A stretch of 9,306 nucleotides of DNA from an uncultured Clostridia bacterium (lineage in GTDB: Bacteria; Bacillota; Clostridia; Oscillospirales; CAG-272). Under the pieces are notes generated by a model that ran no database searches, was not told the origin of the DNA, and saw only the letters and a program-made list of their open reading frames with translations. The position numbers were made by a program, and so were the translations under genes. The stretch is taken from contig CAMZBE010000034.1 in NCBI GenBank assembly GCA_947304475.1, positions 1-9,306 on the forward strand, read 5' to 3'. Each line of letters starts with the position of its first letter. The stretch's first letter is position 1. Below, piece by piece: positions 1-6,829 of the stretch.

Positions 1-83
1 CGCGGCAGCGTTTCAAATCCGTCCCGGAACTGGTTTTTCGAACAAAACCGAACGCAATAAGTCGAGCAAAGAGAGAAAAAGCG

Positions 84-92
84 TGCTATACT
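84..92 (+). promoter_or_regulatory. Extended -10 promoter of the AraC-family gene
   Basis: The sequence TGCTATACT matches an extended -10 element (TGn followed by TATACT at 87-92). The region about 17 bases upstream (near 64-69) is a poor -35, as expected for an extended -10 promoter. Transcription would start near 99, leaving a leader of about 17 bases before the ATG at 116. The same ten-base string GTGCTATACT recurs at 1077-1086 in front of the kinase operon. Further upstream, GGTTTT (32-37) and AAAACC (44-49) form an inverted repeat with a six-base gap that could be an operator. This is a sequence match only. Confidence 0.6.
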
Positions 93-101
93 GGTGTTAC
101 G

Positions 102-108
102 AAAGGAG
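102..108 (+). promoter_or_regulatory. Ribosome binding site fixing the start of the AraC-family gene
   Basis: AAAGGAG lies seven bases before the ATG at 116. An in-frame GTG at 83 would give a longer protein, but it lies inside the -10 element and upstream of the predicted transcription start, and it has no such site. The ATG at 116 is therefore the preferred start. Confidence 0.85.
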
Positions 109-115
109 AGAGTGC

Positions 116-925
116 ATGTTGAACCGATTGGAAGAGATCAAGGCGGCGATCGATTATATCGAAGCAAACTTGACGGGGGAGTTGAAGATTGAAGAGATCG
201 CCGCGCGAGCGTATTCGTCGACGGCGTATTTTCAGAAGACCTTTGCGCTGCTCTGCGGGTTTACGGTGGGAGAGTACGTCCGGAACCGCAGACTTTCGTG
301 CGCGGGGAACGACCTGCTCGCGTCGGACGAAAAGGTGATCGATATCGCCCTGAAATACGGGTACGAAAGCGCCGACAGTTTTACCAGGGCGTTTACCCGT
401 TTTCACGGGGTGACGCCGACCGCAGTCAGACGGCAGGGACGTGCCGTCAAGTCGTTTGCGCCGCTCCAACTCGAACTGTTCGTGAAAGGGGGATATATTA
501 TGGATTACAGACTGCAAAAACAAAAAGCGTTTACGGCAAAGGTCGGAATCGATTGCGAGAGCAAAAGCATTCGGATCTTAAAAGAGGGGAGAATATCGGA
601 TTTCGACCTGTTTTGCCTTGAAAGTTCACTTCGGAAAGAGTATCCCGGATATGCGATCATTCGCGTAGAGCGGGAAGACGCCGGAGACGTCGCCGATTTC
701 GACGCCGTTCAGTACCCCGAAGTGCTGTGGGCGGTATTCGGCTGTCGCGGGACTTCGCGCGACGACGCGCGAGAGAAGACGATCAAAAAGATCCAAAGCG
801 AATGGTTCCCGCAAACCGGGTATGAACCGCTCCCGGGGAACGCGGACGTGATCCACGTCTATTCCGGCAAGGACGGCGACGATTACGGTGAGATCATGAT
901 CCCCGTCAGGGAAAAGTGTTCCTGA
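116..925 (+). CDS. AraC-family regulator with C-terminal GyrI-like effector-binding domain
   Basis: The predicted product is a 269-residue cytoplasmic transcription factor. Residues 5-105 form a two-helix-turn-helix AraC/XylS DNA-binding domain: the first helix-turn-helix is near 25-46 and the second near 74-97, ending in the typical FHGVTP stretch. Residues 129-267 match the GyrI-like or AraC effector-binding fold, with the WAVFG strand at 205-209, the EWFP..GYE segment at 229-237 and the closing EIMIPV strand. The order is that of Rob-type regulators (DNA-binding domain first, small-molecule pocket second), so the protein probably responds to a hydrophobic or cationic compound; the ligand cannot be read from the sequence. 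Position 247 is His (IHVY) where many relatives, as remembered, carry Glu. The gene has its own promoter and terminator, so it is not part of the operon downstream, although it could bind the operator there. An in-frame ATG at 500 with its own ribosome binding site could yield the C-terminal domain alone. Confidence 0.95.
   Translation: MLNRLEEIKAAIDYIEANLTGELKIEEIAARAYSSTAYFQKTFALLCGFTVGEYVRNRRLSCAGNDLLASDEKVIDIALKYGYESADSFTRAFTRFHGVTPTAVRRQGRAVKSFAPLQLELFVKGGYIMDYRLQKQKAFTAKVGIDCESKSIRILKEGRISDFDLFCLESSLRKEYPGYAIIRVEREDAGDVADFDAVQYPEVLWAVFGCRGTSRDDAREKTIKKIQSEWFPQTGYEPLPGNADVIHVYSGKDGDDYGEIMIPVREKCS
485..502 (+). promoter_or_regulatory. Possible internal translation start for the effector-binding domain alone
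   Basis: AAAGGGGGA at 485-493 is followed by an in-frame ATG at 500 (Met129 of the AraC-family protein), at normal spacing. That Met is exactly the first residue of the GyrI-like domain, so internal initiation would make a free binding domain of 141 residues. The G-rich run also encodes the Lys-Gly-Gly linker, which is common between these domains, so chance is a real alternative. Confidence 0.3.
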
Positions 926-954
926 AAAAGAAAACGACAACGCTCGCGTTGACC

Positions 955-1005
955 AAAAAGAGAGAGTTCGGCGAACCTGTCGGGCTTTCTTTTTTTGCTT
1001 TTTTT
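955..1005 (+). terminator. Intrinsic terminator after the AraC-family gene
   Basis: The A/G-rich arm at 955-970, ending GAGTTCG, pairs with the arm CGGGCTTTCTTT starting at 981, using several G-U pairs. The loop is about ten bases, and two T-runs follow (990-996 and 999-1005). A second small hairpin at 938-951 (CAACG, loop CTCG, CGTTG) lies just upstream; read on the minus strand it is followed by T-rich sequence, so the region may also block antisense transcription. Folding energies were not computed. Confidence 0.6.
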
Positions 1006-1031
1006 CGTGCATTTCTGCAAGAATAATATGG

Positions 1032-1052
1032 TTTCGTTACATTGTGACGAAA
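1032..1052. promoter_or_regulatory. Near-perfect inverted repeat, candidate operator of the kinase operon
   Basis: Arms TTTCGTTACA (1032-1041) and TGTGACGAAA (1043-1052) are ten bases each, with one mismatch and a one-base centre. It is centred about 50 bases before the predicted transcription start, a place typical of activator sites. It is not followed by a T-run, so it is not a terminator. I do not recognise the regulator. The AraC-family protein encoded upstream, or another factor, are candidates. Confidence 0.5.
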
Positions 1053-1057
1053 AACTC

Positions 1058-1086
1058 TTCCAATTTGTGTTTTTTTGTGCTATACT
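1058..1086 (+). promoter_or_regulatory. Promoter of the kinase / binding-protein / EAL / HPt operon
   Basis: A TGCTATACT extended -10 (TATACT at 1081-1086) lies 17 bases after a weak -35, TTCCAA (1058-1063). Transcription would start near 1093, giving a leader of about 105 bases. The weak -35 together with the inverted repeat just upstream fits an activated promoter. The leader carries a small hairpin (ACGCGC 1150-1155, GCGCGT 1162-1167). I see no cyclic di-GMP riboswitch consensus in the leader. Confidence 0.6.
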
Positions 1087-1149
1087 AATCATAGATTTAC
1101 TTATTTTCTAAAGAAGAGGGCTTTTTCACAGGATATTTTTCTCAAGATA

Positions 1150-1167
1150 ACGCGCCCGTTTGCGCGT
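1150..1167 (+). other. Hairpin in the 5' leader of the kinase gene
   Basis: A perfect six-base stem, ACGCGC and GCGCGT, closes a six-base loop (CCGTTT) about 30 bases before the ATG at 1198. There is no T-run after it. It is the only clear structure in the leader, and its role is unknown. Confidence 0.35.
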
Positions 1168-1197
1168 GAACGAAACGACAAGGAAGCGGAAAGCACG

Positions 1198-3729
1198 ATG
1201 AAAAGAATTTGGGTTGTTATCGTCAACGTGATCATCATGATCGCCATGCTGACATTCGTGGTGCTGTATTCCGACTACGAGAGCGGGAAAAACTCGAAGA
1301 GGCAGATCGAGCATTTCGAGAACACCACGATCACGATGAAGCACGTTACCGAGAACTATCTCGAAGGCGAGCAGCGCATCTGTGACGTGTGGGCGCGCTA
1401 CATCAACAGCGAGGATATGACCATTGAAGAGGCGGTCTCCTTCATTCGGATTTCGCACGTGCTGCCAAACGCCTCGGTTCATATCGTATATCTGGACACA
1501 CTGTCCGGTCTGTCGACGAAGGCAAGGCAGGACGCGCCCGACAACTTCTCCGTTTCTTACGCGTCGATGGACTTTTTGAACGACGTGAGTTGGATCGACC
1601 AAATCGGGAATTCGATCAACGTAACCCGTGCGTATACGAACCCGGTCAACGGGGAACAGTCCATCGCCTTCTGCAATTCGATCACGCTTCACGACACGGC
1701 GACCGGAAATCCGAGGGACGCCATTCTGCTGCGCATACTGCCGATCGCGGAACTGGAAGAGAAATGGATCTTTCCGAAAGAAGAGTTCGCGAACGCCGAA
1801 CTGTCCATGATCGACGCGGACGGCGACTACATCATCAAGGGACATTCCTATAAGAACTCTAATCTTTTTGAATTTTACAAGTCTTACAACGCGGTGGATA
1901 CCGCCTCGCAAGAACTCTTTGCGGAAATCACGTCGTCGACCGGTTCCGCCACGATGAAAAACTCCCGCGGCGAGGAATGTATTCTCGCCTTTACTCCGAT
2001 CGCCGCGACCGAGGGCTGGACGCTTCTCTCCCTGATGCCGATGAAGGATCTGAGCGTAAACACCGAGAACTGGCTCTTAATCTGGTTCGTTTCGGTCGGT
2101 CTTTTGCTCCTGTTCGTATTCGACCTGACGGTCATGCTGTATTTCAACAAGAAACTCCAGTTGACCGCCAAGGAAGCAGCGGCTGCGAATAAGGCAAAAA
2201 CCGATTTTCTCTCGACGATGTCCCACGATATCCGAACGCCGATGAACGCGATCATCGGTCTTACGACGATCACCGAAAAGAACCTCGGCGACACGAAAGC
2301 GGTACAGGAAAACCTGCGGAAGATCACGATGGCAAGCAATCATCTGCTTACCCTGATCAACGATATTCTCGATATCTCCAAGGTCGAGAGCGGAAAACTG
2401 AACTTCTGCCCGCAGACGTTCTCGGTCGTTGAGACGGTGGAAAACCTCGTGAACCTGTCGCAGCCCATGATCAAGGAAAAGAACATCGAGTTCAACTTCC
2501 GCATCAGTCGCATCGACGTCGAGTATATCTACGCCGATCAACTCCGGCTGAACCAGATCTATATCAACATTCTGTCTAACGCCATCAAATATACGGAGCC
2601 GGGCGGCAGCGTCAGCGTGGATATGCGCGAGGAAGAGAGCCAAAAGCCCGGTTGCGTGCGGCTGACCTTCGTCGTGTCCGACACCGGTATCGGGATGTCA
2701 CCGGAATATATGGCGACGCTGTATCAACCCTTCTCACGCCAGACCGACAGCCGGGTGAACAGTATTCAGGGAACGGGACTCGGACTTGCCATCACGAAAC
2801 AGATGGTCGACCTTCTGGGCGGTACCATCGACTGCCAGAGCGAGCAGGGAAAGGGAACGACCTTTACCGTCACGCTGGATCTTCCGGTCGCGGATCGGCA
2901 AAGGGACGATATGACGCTCGAACCGATGGACGTCCTCGTCGTTGACGACGACGAGATCCTTCTGGAAACGGCGGTCGATACGCTGGAGTCTCTCGGCGTA
3001 CAAGCCGACCGTGCGGGAAGCGGACCGGAAGCGCTCGGCATGATCCGCCGGCGGCACGAAGCGGGACGGGATTACAGGATCGTGATCCTCGACTGGAAGA
3101 TGCCCGACGTCGACGGCGTCGAAACCATCCGGCGTATTCGCGCGGAAGCGGATCGGGACGTTCCAATCCTGCTGATCTCCGCCTACGACTGGTCGGAGAT
3201 CGAAGACAAGGCGAAGGAAGCCGGCGCAAACGGCTTCGTCAGCAAGCCGCTGTTCCGGTCCACGCTGTATGATAAGATCAACGAGATACTGGGGACGACG
3301 GCGAGTTCGGTAGAACCCGAAAACGACTATTCCGATCTGCAGGGACTGAACGTTCTCGTCGCGGAGGACAACGACATCAACTGGGAGATCATCTCCACCA
3401 TTCTCGATATGTACGGGATCACGGCGGAGCGCGCCGAAAACGGGCGTATCTGCGTGGAGAAAATGAAGGCGGCGGCAAAGGACAGTTACGACCTTGTCTT
3501 TATGGATATCCAGATGCCGGAGATGAACGGGCTTGACGCCACGAGGACCATCCGCGCGCTGGACGATCCGTGGGCGTCCTCAATCCCGATCGTCGCCATG
3601 ACGGCGGACGCGTTCTCCGAAAACGTCACGGAGTGCCTGAACGCCGGCATGAACGGACATATCGCGAAACCCATCGACGTTAAACTCGTGATCAAGGAGA
3701 TCCGAAGAATAAAGGAGGAAAAGAAATAA
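1198..3729 (+). CDS. Membrane hybrid histidine kinase: Cache-like sensor, HisKA-HATPase, two receiver domains
   Basis: The predicted product has 843 residues. Residues 4-24 form one membrane helix, 26-291 an extracytoplasmic domain, and about 293-316 a second helix. The outer domain resembles a double Cache sensor: a WIDQIG...TRAYTNP stretch in the distal half, then IDADGDYIIKG and a gWtLLSLMP-like ending in the proximal half. No clear HAMP domain follows. The HisKA H-box is SHDIRTP with His343. The ATPase shows Asn461 (N-box), DTGIG at 495-499 and GTGLGLA at 525-531. Both receivers look intact: the first has Asp583/Asp584, phosphoacceptor Asp632, Ser661 and Lys683; the second has Glu723/Asp724, Asp770, Thr802 and Lys824. 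There is no HPt domain, so the separate HPt protein of this operon is the likely next carrier. The start at 1198 is chosen because earlier in-frame starts lie before the predicted transcription start. Its ribosome binding site (AAGGA at 1180-1184) is rather distant and weak. The stop overlaps the next start. Confidence 0.96.
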   Translation: MKRIWVVIVNVIIMIAMLTFVVLYSDYESGKNSKRQIEHFENTTITMKHVTENYLEGEQRICDVWARYINSEDMTIEEAVSFIRISHVLPNASVHIVYLDTLSGLSTKARQDAPDNFSVSYASMDFLNDVSWIDQIGNSINVTRAYTNPVNGEQSIAFCNSITLHDTATGNPRDAILLRILPIAELEEKWIFPKEEFANAELSMIDADGDYIIKGHSYKNSNLFEFYKSYNAVDTASQELFAEITSSTGSATMKNSRGEECILAFTPIAATEGWTLLSLMPMKDLSVNTENWLLIWFVSVGLLLLFVFDLTVMLYFNKKLQLTAKEAAAANKAKTDFLSTMSHDIRTPMNAIIGLTTITEKNLGDTKAVQENLRKITMASNHLLTLINDILDISKVESGKLNFCPQTFSVVETVENLVNLSQPMIKEKNIEFNFRISRIDVEYIYADQLRLNQIYINILSNAIKYTEPGGSVSVDMREEESQKPGCVRLTFVVSDTGIGMSPEYMATLYQPFSRQTDSRVNSIQGTGLGLAITKQMVDLLGGTIDCQSEQGKGTTFTVTLDLPVADRQRDDMTLEPMDVLVVDDDEILLETAVDTLESLGVQADRAGSGPEALGMIRRRHEAGRDYRIVILDWKMPDVDGVETIRRIRAEADRDVPILLISAYDWSEIEDKAKEAGANGFVSKPLFRSTLYDKINEILGTTASSVEPENDYSDLQGLNVLVAEDNDINWEIISTILDMYGITAERAENGRICVEKMKAAAKDSYDLVFMDIQMPEMNGLDATRTIRALDDPWASSIPIVAMTADAFSENVTECLNAGMNGHIAKPIDVKLVIKEIRRIKEEKK
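3711..3718 (+). promoter_or_regulatory. Strong ribosome binding site of the lipoprotein gene inside the kinase gene
   Basis: AAAGGAGG lies ten bases before the ATG at 3729 and within the last codons of the kinase gene. With the one-base TAATG stop/start overlap, this indicates translational coupling. The strong site after a weak kinase site suggests more binding protein than kinase is made. Confidence 0.8.
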
Positions 3730-5018
3730 TGAAAAAACCGCTCATTACCCTTTTGCTCGTCTGTGTCCTTGTAACGTTGCTCGCCGCGTGCAGCAAAACG
3801 AAGGACGACGCCGACGCCGTGTTCGAACCGGCGCTCGATACCGAGACGAGTTGCAACGTCACGGTTGTCGGGAGTTACGACAACTTTGAGGCGCTCGAAG
3901 CCGAGTTTGACCGATTTAACGAGTATTATCCGAACGTGCGTCTTCGCTACGTGAAGTTGGACGACTACAACAACACGCTCGCCGCTGCGCTTGACGGGAA
4001 CGACAAACCCAACGTTTTCTTCTCGAACGCCGGTATGATCGGGAACCGGAAATACGACGCGGTCTTTGCCCATATGGAAGATCTGTCGGATCCCGCCCTG
4101 AAGTTAAACCTGGGCTGCATCCGCCCCGGTCTTGTCAACCGCGACGCGGAGAACCGCGTGCTGATGGTTCCGGTTTTCTCCCGGACCTACGGTATGCTGA
4201 TAAACTACGATTTGTTTGAAAAGGAAGGCTTCTCCGTTCCGACCACGCGGGAAGAACTGACGGCTGTTTGCGCGGCGTTCAAAGAAAAGGGATACGCCAG
4301 CCCCATGATGGGGTACAGTAAGACCTCGTCCAGTTGCCTGATGTATACGGTCGCCTATCCGATGTTTGCCGCCGCGCTTGCAGAAAATCCTGACGCGCTT
4401 GCTAAGGCGAACGCGCTCGATCCCGCGGCGGGGGAATATATGCGTCCGGCACTCGAAACGGTGGCGCAACTGATCGGGAGCGGCTGCGTAGATCTCGCGG
4501 AGTGCGACAAGATCGAGGACAACTATACCAAGGTGATCCTGCGCTTCTTTGAAGGCGACGTGCCGATGATGATCTGCGCGGGTGATACCGTGTCCGGAAC
4601 CAAGAAGCGGGAAAGCCAGTCCGAGGCGTTCTCGAACGCGCCGTTCCGTTACGCGTTCGCGCCGATCCCCCTGACCGCGGAGGGCGGGTACTTCATCGAC
4701 AGTCCTTCCGTGGAGTTCTCGGTGAACAAGGATTGCGACAATCTGGATATGACGAACGAGTTTATGCGGTTCCTGATCTCGAAGAAGGAACTGAACGAGA
4801 TGGCGTCCGTGAAGCGTCTGGTGACGCCGACGGCGGACCTGTCTTTCGACACGGTTTACGCTCCGTTCGGGAACGTGCCCGCGAGCCGCACCGTTTCTCC
4901 CGAAATGATCGGCATTACCGATCCGCTTACCGTCCAGATCCGCATCGCGGCGTTCAAGGTCGGGAAAGGGGAACTGACTGTCGACCAAGCCGTCGGGGCG
5001 TACGGAAGTTTGGAGTAA
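3729..5018 (+). CDS. Extracellular solute-binding lipoprotein (family 1), probable sensory partner of the kinase
   Basis: The predicted product has 429 residues. Residues 1-20 are a lipoprotein signal with lipobox LAAC, and Cys21 becomes the lipidated first residue, placing the mature protein on the outer face of the membrane. The rest matches family 1 binding proteins of ABC importers, the class that binds sugars and glycans. It starts with a strand (NVTVVGSYDN), continues with the EFDRFNEYYPNV helix-strand typical of the family, and has the YGMLINYDLFEKEG signature at 154-167. The length is normal. It is coupled to the hybrid kinase gene by a one-base overlap, and no permease or ATPase gene is adjacent. 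Known precedents for binding proteins that signal through a hybrid kinase are LuxP with LuxQ and the chitin oligosaccharide-binding protein with ChiS. A sensory role here is an inference; a binding protein lending substrate to a distant permease is the alternative. The ligand is unknown. Confidence 0.93.
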   Translation: MKKPLITLLLVCVLVTLLAACSKTKDDADAVFEPALDTETSCNVTVVGSYDNFEALEAEFDRFNEYYPNVRLRYVKLDDYNNTLAAALDGNDKPNVFFSNAGMIGNRKYDAVFAHMEDLSDPALKLNLGCIRPGLVNRDAENRVLMVPVFSRTYGMLINYDLFEKEGFSVPTTREELTAVCAAFKEKGYASPMMGYSKTSSSCLMYTVAYPMFAAALAENPDALAKANALDPAAGEYMRPALETVAQLIGSGCVDLAECDKIEDNYTKVILRFFEGDVPMMICAGDTVSGTKKRESQSEAFSNAPFRYAFAPIPLTAEGGYFIDSPSVEFSVNKDCDNLDMTNEFMRFLISKKELNEMASVKRLVTPTADLSFDTVYAPFGNVPASRTVSPEMIGITDPLTVQIRIAAFKVGKGELTVDQAVGAYGSLE

Positions 5019-5042
5019 AAGAAACCCGTGAATAAAAAACCG

Positions 5043-5055
5043 CCGGCTACGCCGG
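5043..5055. other. Intergenic hairpin between the lipoprotein and EAL genes
   Basis: CCGGC (5043-5047), loop TAC, GCCGG (5051-5055) form a tight GC stem in the 65-base gap. On the + strand no T-run follows, so it should not stop operon transcription; it may protect or set processing of the mRNA. Read on the minus strand, the stem is followed by CGG and a run of six T (complement of 5034-5039), the form of an intrinsic terminator for antisense transcripts. Confidence 0.4.
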
Positions 5056-5083
5056 ACAGAGAACAAGTAAGGGAGATCAACGT

Positions 5084-6814
5084 ATGATTGATATGATCCC
5101 GGAAAACGGAATACCGACAGAACCCGGAGCCGGGCGAAAACGGAAGATCCTTGTCGTTGAGGACGAGTTCGTCAACCGCGAGATCCTGAACGCGATGCTG
5201 GAGCCCGAATACGAGGTGATCTCCGCCGTGTCGGGCGCGGACGCCGAAACGGTCCTTCGCCTCCGGGCGGGGGAGATCAGTCTCGTTCTGCTCGACCTGA
5301 ACCTGCCCGACCGGCACGGTCTTGACATCCTGCGCGAAATGAAGGAAGAAACGCGCACGGCGAAGATCCCCGTGATCGTTCTGACGTCCGACAAGGAAGC
5401 AGAGGTCGAGTGCCTGAATTTCGGTGCGATCGACTTCATTCCGAAACCCTATCCCATTCCGAAGGTCGTGCAGGCGCGCGTCCGGCGGACCATCGAACTT
5501 TCCGAAGACCGCGACCTGATCCGCGACACCGAACGCGATCACCTGACCGGGCTTTACACGCGGGAGTATTTCTACCGTTACGCCGCGCAGTGCGACGTCT
5601 ACAATCCGGACGTTCCGACCGACGCGCTGGTCTTGGACGTCAACCACTTCCAGATGGTCAACGAACGTTTCGGAAAGCAGTATGCCGACGAAGTGCTGAT
5701 CCGGATCGGTCGGGCGATCGTTGCTCTCGTCGGGGCGTCGGGCGGGATCGCCTGCCGCCGCAGCGCCGATACGTTCCTCGTCTACTGCCCGCATCTTACG
5801 GATTATCCGGCGTTTCTCGACGCGATCGTCACCGCCGCTTGCGGCGACGACAAGGGGCGGATCCGCGTCCGCCTCGGCGTCTGTGCGGAAGCGGAAAAAT
5901 CGGTCGAGATGCAGACGCGATTTGACCGCGCGAAGATCGCCGCCGACACCGTTCGCGGGAGTTTCACCGAGTGCATCGCGTTCTACGACAGCGCCATGCA
6001 CGAAAAAGAGATCTACGCCGAGCGCCTTCTCGACGAGTTTCAGGCGGCGATCGATGGGAAGCAGTTCTCGGTCTATTTCCAGCCGAAGTTCGACGTTCGT
6101 CCCGAAAAGCCGGTCCTCTGCGGCGCGGAGGCGCTCGTGCGTTGGATCCACCCCGAACTCGGCGTCATTTCGCCCGGCATTTTCATTCCGCTGTTTGAAA
6201 ACAACGGCTTGATCCGTATACTCGACCGCTACGTCTGGCGGGAGACCGTTCGGCAGATCGCCGAGTGGAAAAGGAAATACGGGCGTACCGTTCCCGTTTC
6301 GGTCAACGTTTCGCGGATCGATATGCTCGATCCCGATTTGGTCGGGACGCTCCGCGACCTCGTTACGAAAGGCGGGCTCGCGTTCGGCGATCTGCATCTC
6401 GAGATCACCGAATCCGCCTACACCGAGAACGCGCGGCAGATCATCTCGACGGTGAACGAATTGCGCGAGATCGGGTTCGTGATCGAAATGGACGATTTCG
6501 GTTCGGGCTATTCCTCTTTGAATATGATCGCTACGCTGCCGATCGACGTTCTCAAACTGGATATGGTTTTCATCCGGAGCGTGTTCCGCGAGAACGGAAA
6601 CCTCAGGATGCTGAAAGTGATCGTCGAGATCGCCGAAACCCTGTCGGTTCCCATGATCGCCGAGGGCGTCGAGACCGCGGAGCAGTTGAACACGCTGCGG
6701 GAAATGGGGTGCGATATGGTCCAGGGGTACTATTTCTCCCCGCCGAAACCCGCCGCTGACTTTGAAAAGTTTATTGGCGACCGGCTCCCGACCGGGAAGC
6801 CGGCGAACGTGTGA
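5084..6814 (+). CDS. Response regulator REC - degenerate GGDEF - EAL, predicted cyclic di-GMP phosphodiesterase
   Basis: The predicted product has 576 residues and is cytoplasmic. The receiver domain (about 20-140) has Glu26/Asp27, phosphoacceptor Asp71 in LLDLNLPD, Thr101 and Lys121. The GGDEF domain (about 150-300) is degenerate: the signature reads SADTF at 227-231, losing both glycines and the catalytic Glu, and the substrate motif is altered to NHFQMVNE at 187-194. It should not make cyclic di-GMP, but could bind GTP or act as a connector. The EAL domain (about 315-566) looks active. It has EALVRW from Glu349, Asn408, Glu440 and Glu443 in LEITES, Asp470-Asp471 in the DDFGSGYSS loop, Lys491, Glu527 in AEGVE and Gln547 in QGYYFS. 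The predicted reaction is hydrolysis of cyclic di-GMP to pGpG, controlled by phosphorylation of Asp71. AAGGGAG at 5069-5075 sets the ATG. The gene sits between the binding protein and the HPt gene, so it is the natural end point of the relay. Confidence 0.96.
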   Translation: MIDMIPENGIPTEPGAGRKRKILVVEDEFVNREILNAMLEPEYEVISAVSGADAETVLRLRAGEISLVLLDLNLPDRHGLDILREMKEETRTAKIPVIVLTSDKEAEVECLNFGAIDFIPKPYPIPKVVQARVRRTIELSEDRDLIRDTERDHLTGLYTREYFYRYAAQCDVYNPDVPTDALVLDVNHFQMVNERFGKQYADEVLIRIGRAIVALVGASGGIACRRSADTFLVYCPHLTDYPAFLDAIVTAACGDDKGRIRVRLGVCAEAEKSVEMQTRFDRAKIAADTVRGSFTECIAFYDSAMHEKEIYAERLLDEFQAAIDGKQFSVYFQPKFDVRPEKPVLCGAEALVRWIHPELGVISPGIFIPLFENNGLIRILDRYVWRETVRQIAEWKRKYGRTVPVSVNVSRIDMLDPDLVGTLRDLVTKGGLAFGDLHLEITESAYTENARQIISTVNELREIGFVIEMDDFGSGYSSLNMIATLPIDVLKLDMVFIRSVFRENGNLRMLKVIVEIAETLSVPMIAEGVETAEQLNTLREMGCDMVQGYYFSPPKPAADFEKFIGDRLPTGKPANV

Positions 6815-6829
6815 CGGGAGGAGCGGAAA

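Noticed and set aside
7..31. Sequence resembling the T-arm and acceptor 3' part of a tRNA (TTCAAATCC)
   Set aside because: The base before the loop is T where tRNAs have an almost invariant G, the stem pairs poorly, and the 5' part lies outside the window.
1..60. Open + frame from position 1 ending in TAA at 58-60, possible tail of an upstream gene
   Set aside because: Only 19 codons are visible, with no recognisable motif. A frame this short stays open often by chance, so it is not annotated.
1093..1197. Cyclic di-GMP riboswitch in the operon leader
   Set aside because: It would fit the function, but the conserved riboswitch core and two-helix layout are not visible, and the leader is mostly AT-rich.
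1126..1911. Minus-strand open frame of 261 codons opposite the kinase sensor region
   Set aside because: It lies antisense to a clear Cache-HisKA protein, crosses the leader and lacks recognisable motifs, so it is a shadow of the coding strand.
1198..3729. Ethylene-receptor-type or PAS-type sensor in the kinase
   Set aside because: The region between two terminal membrane helices is about 265 residues and outside the membrane, with Cache-like features. No PAS or multi-helix sensor is seen.
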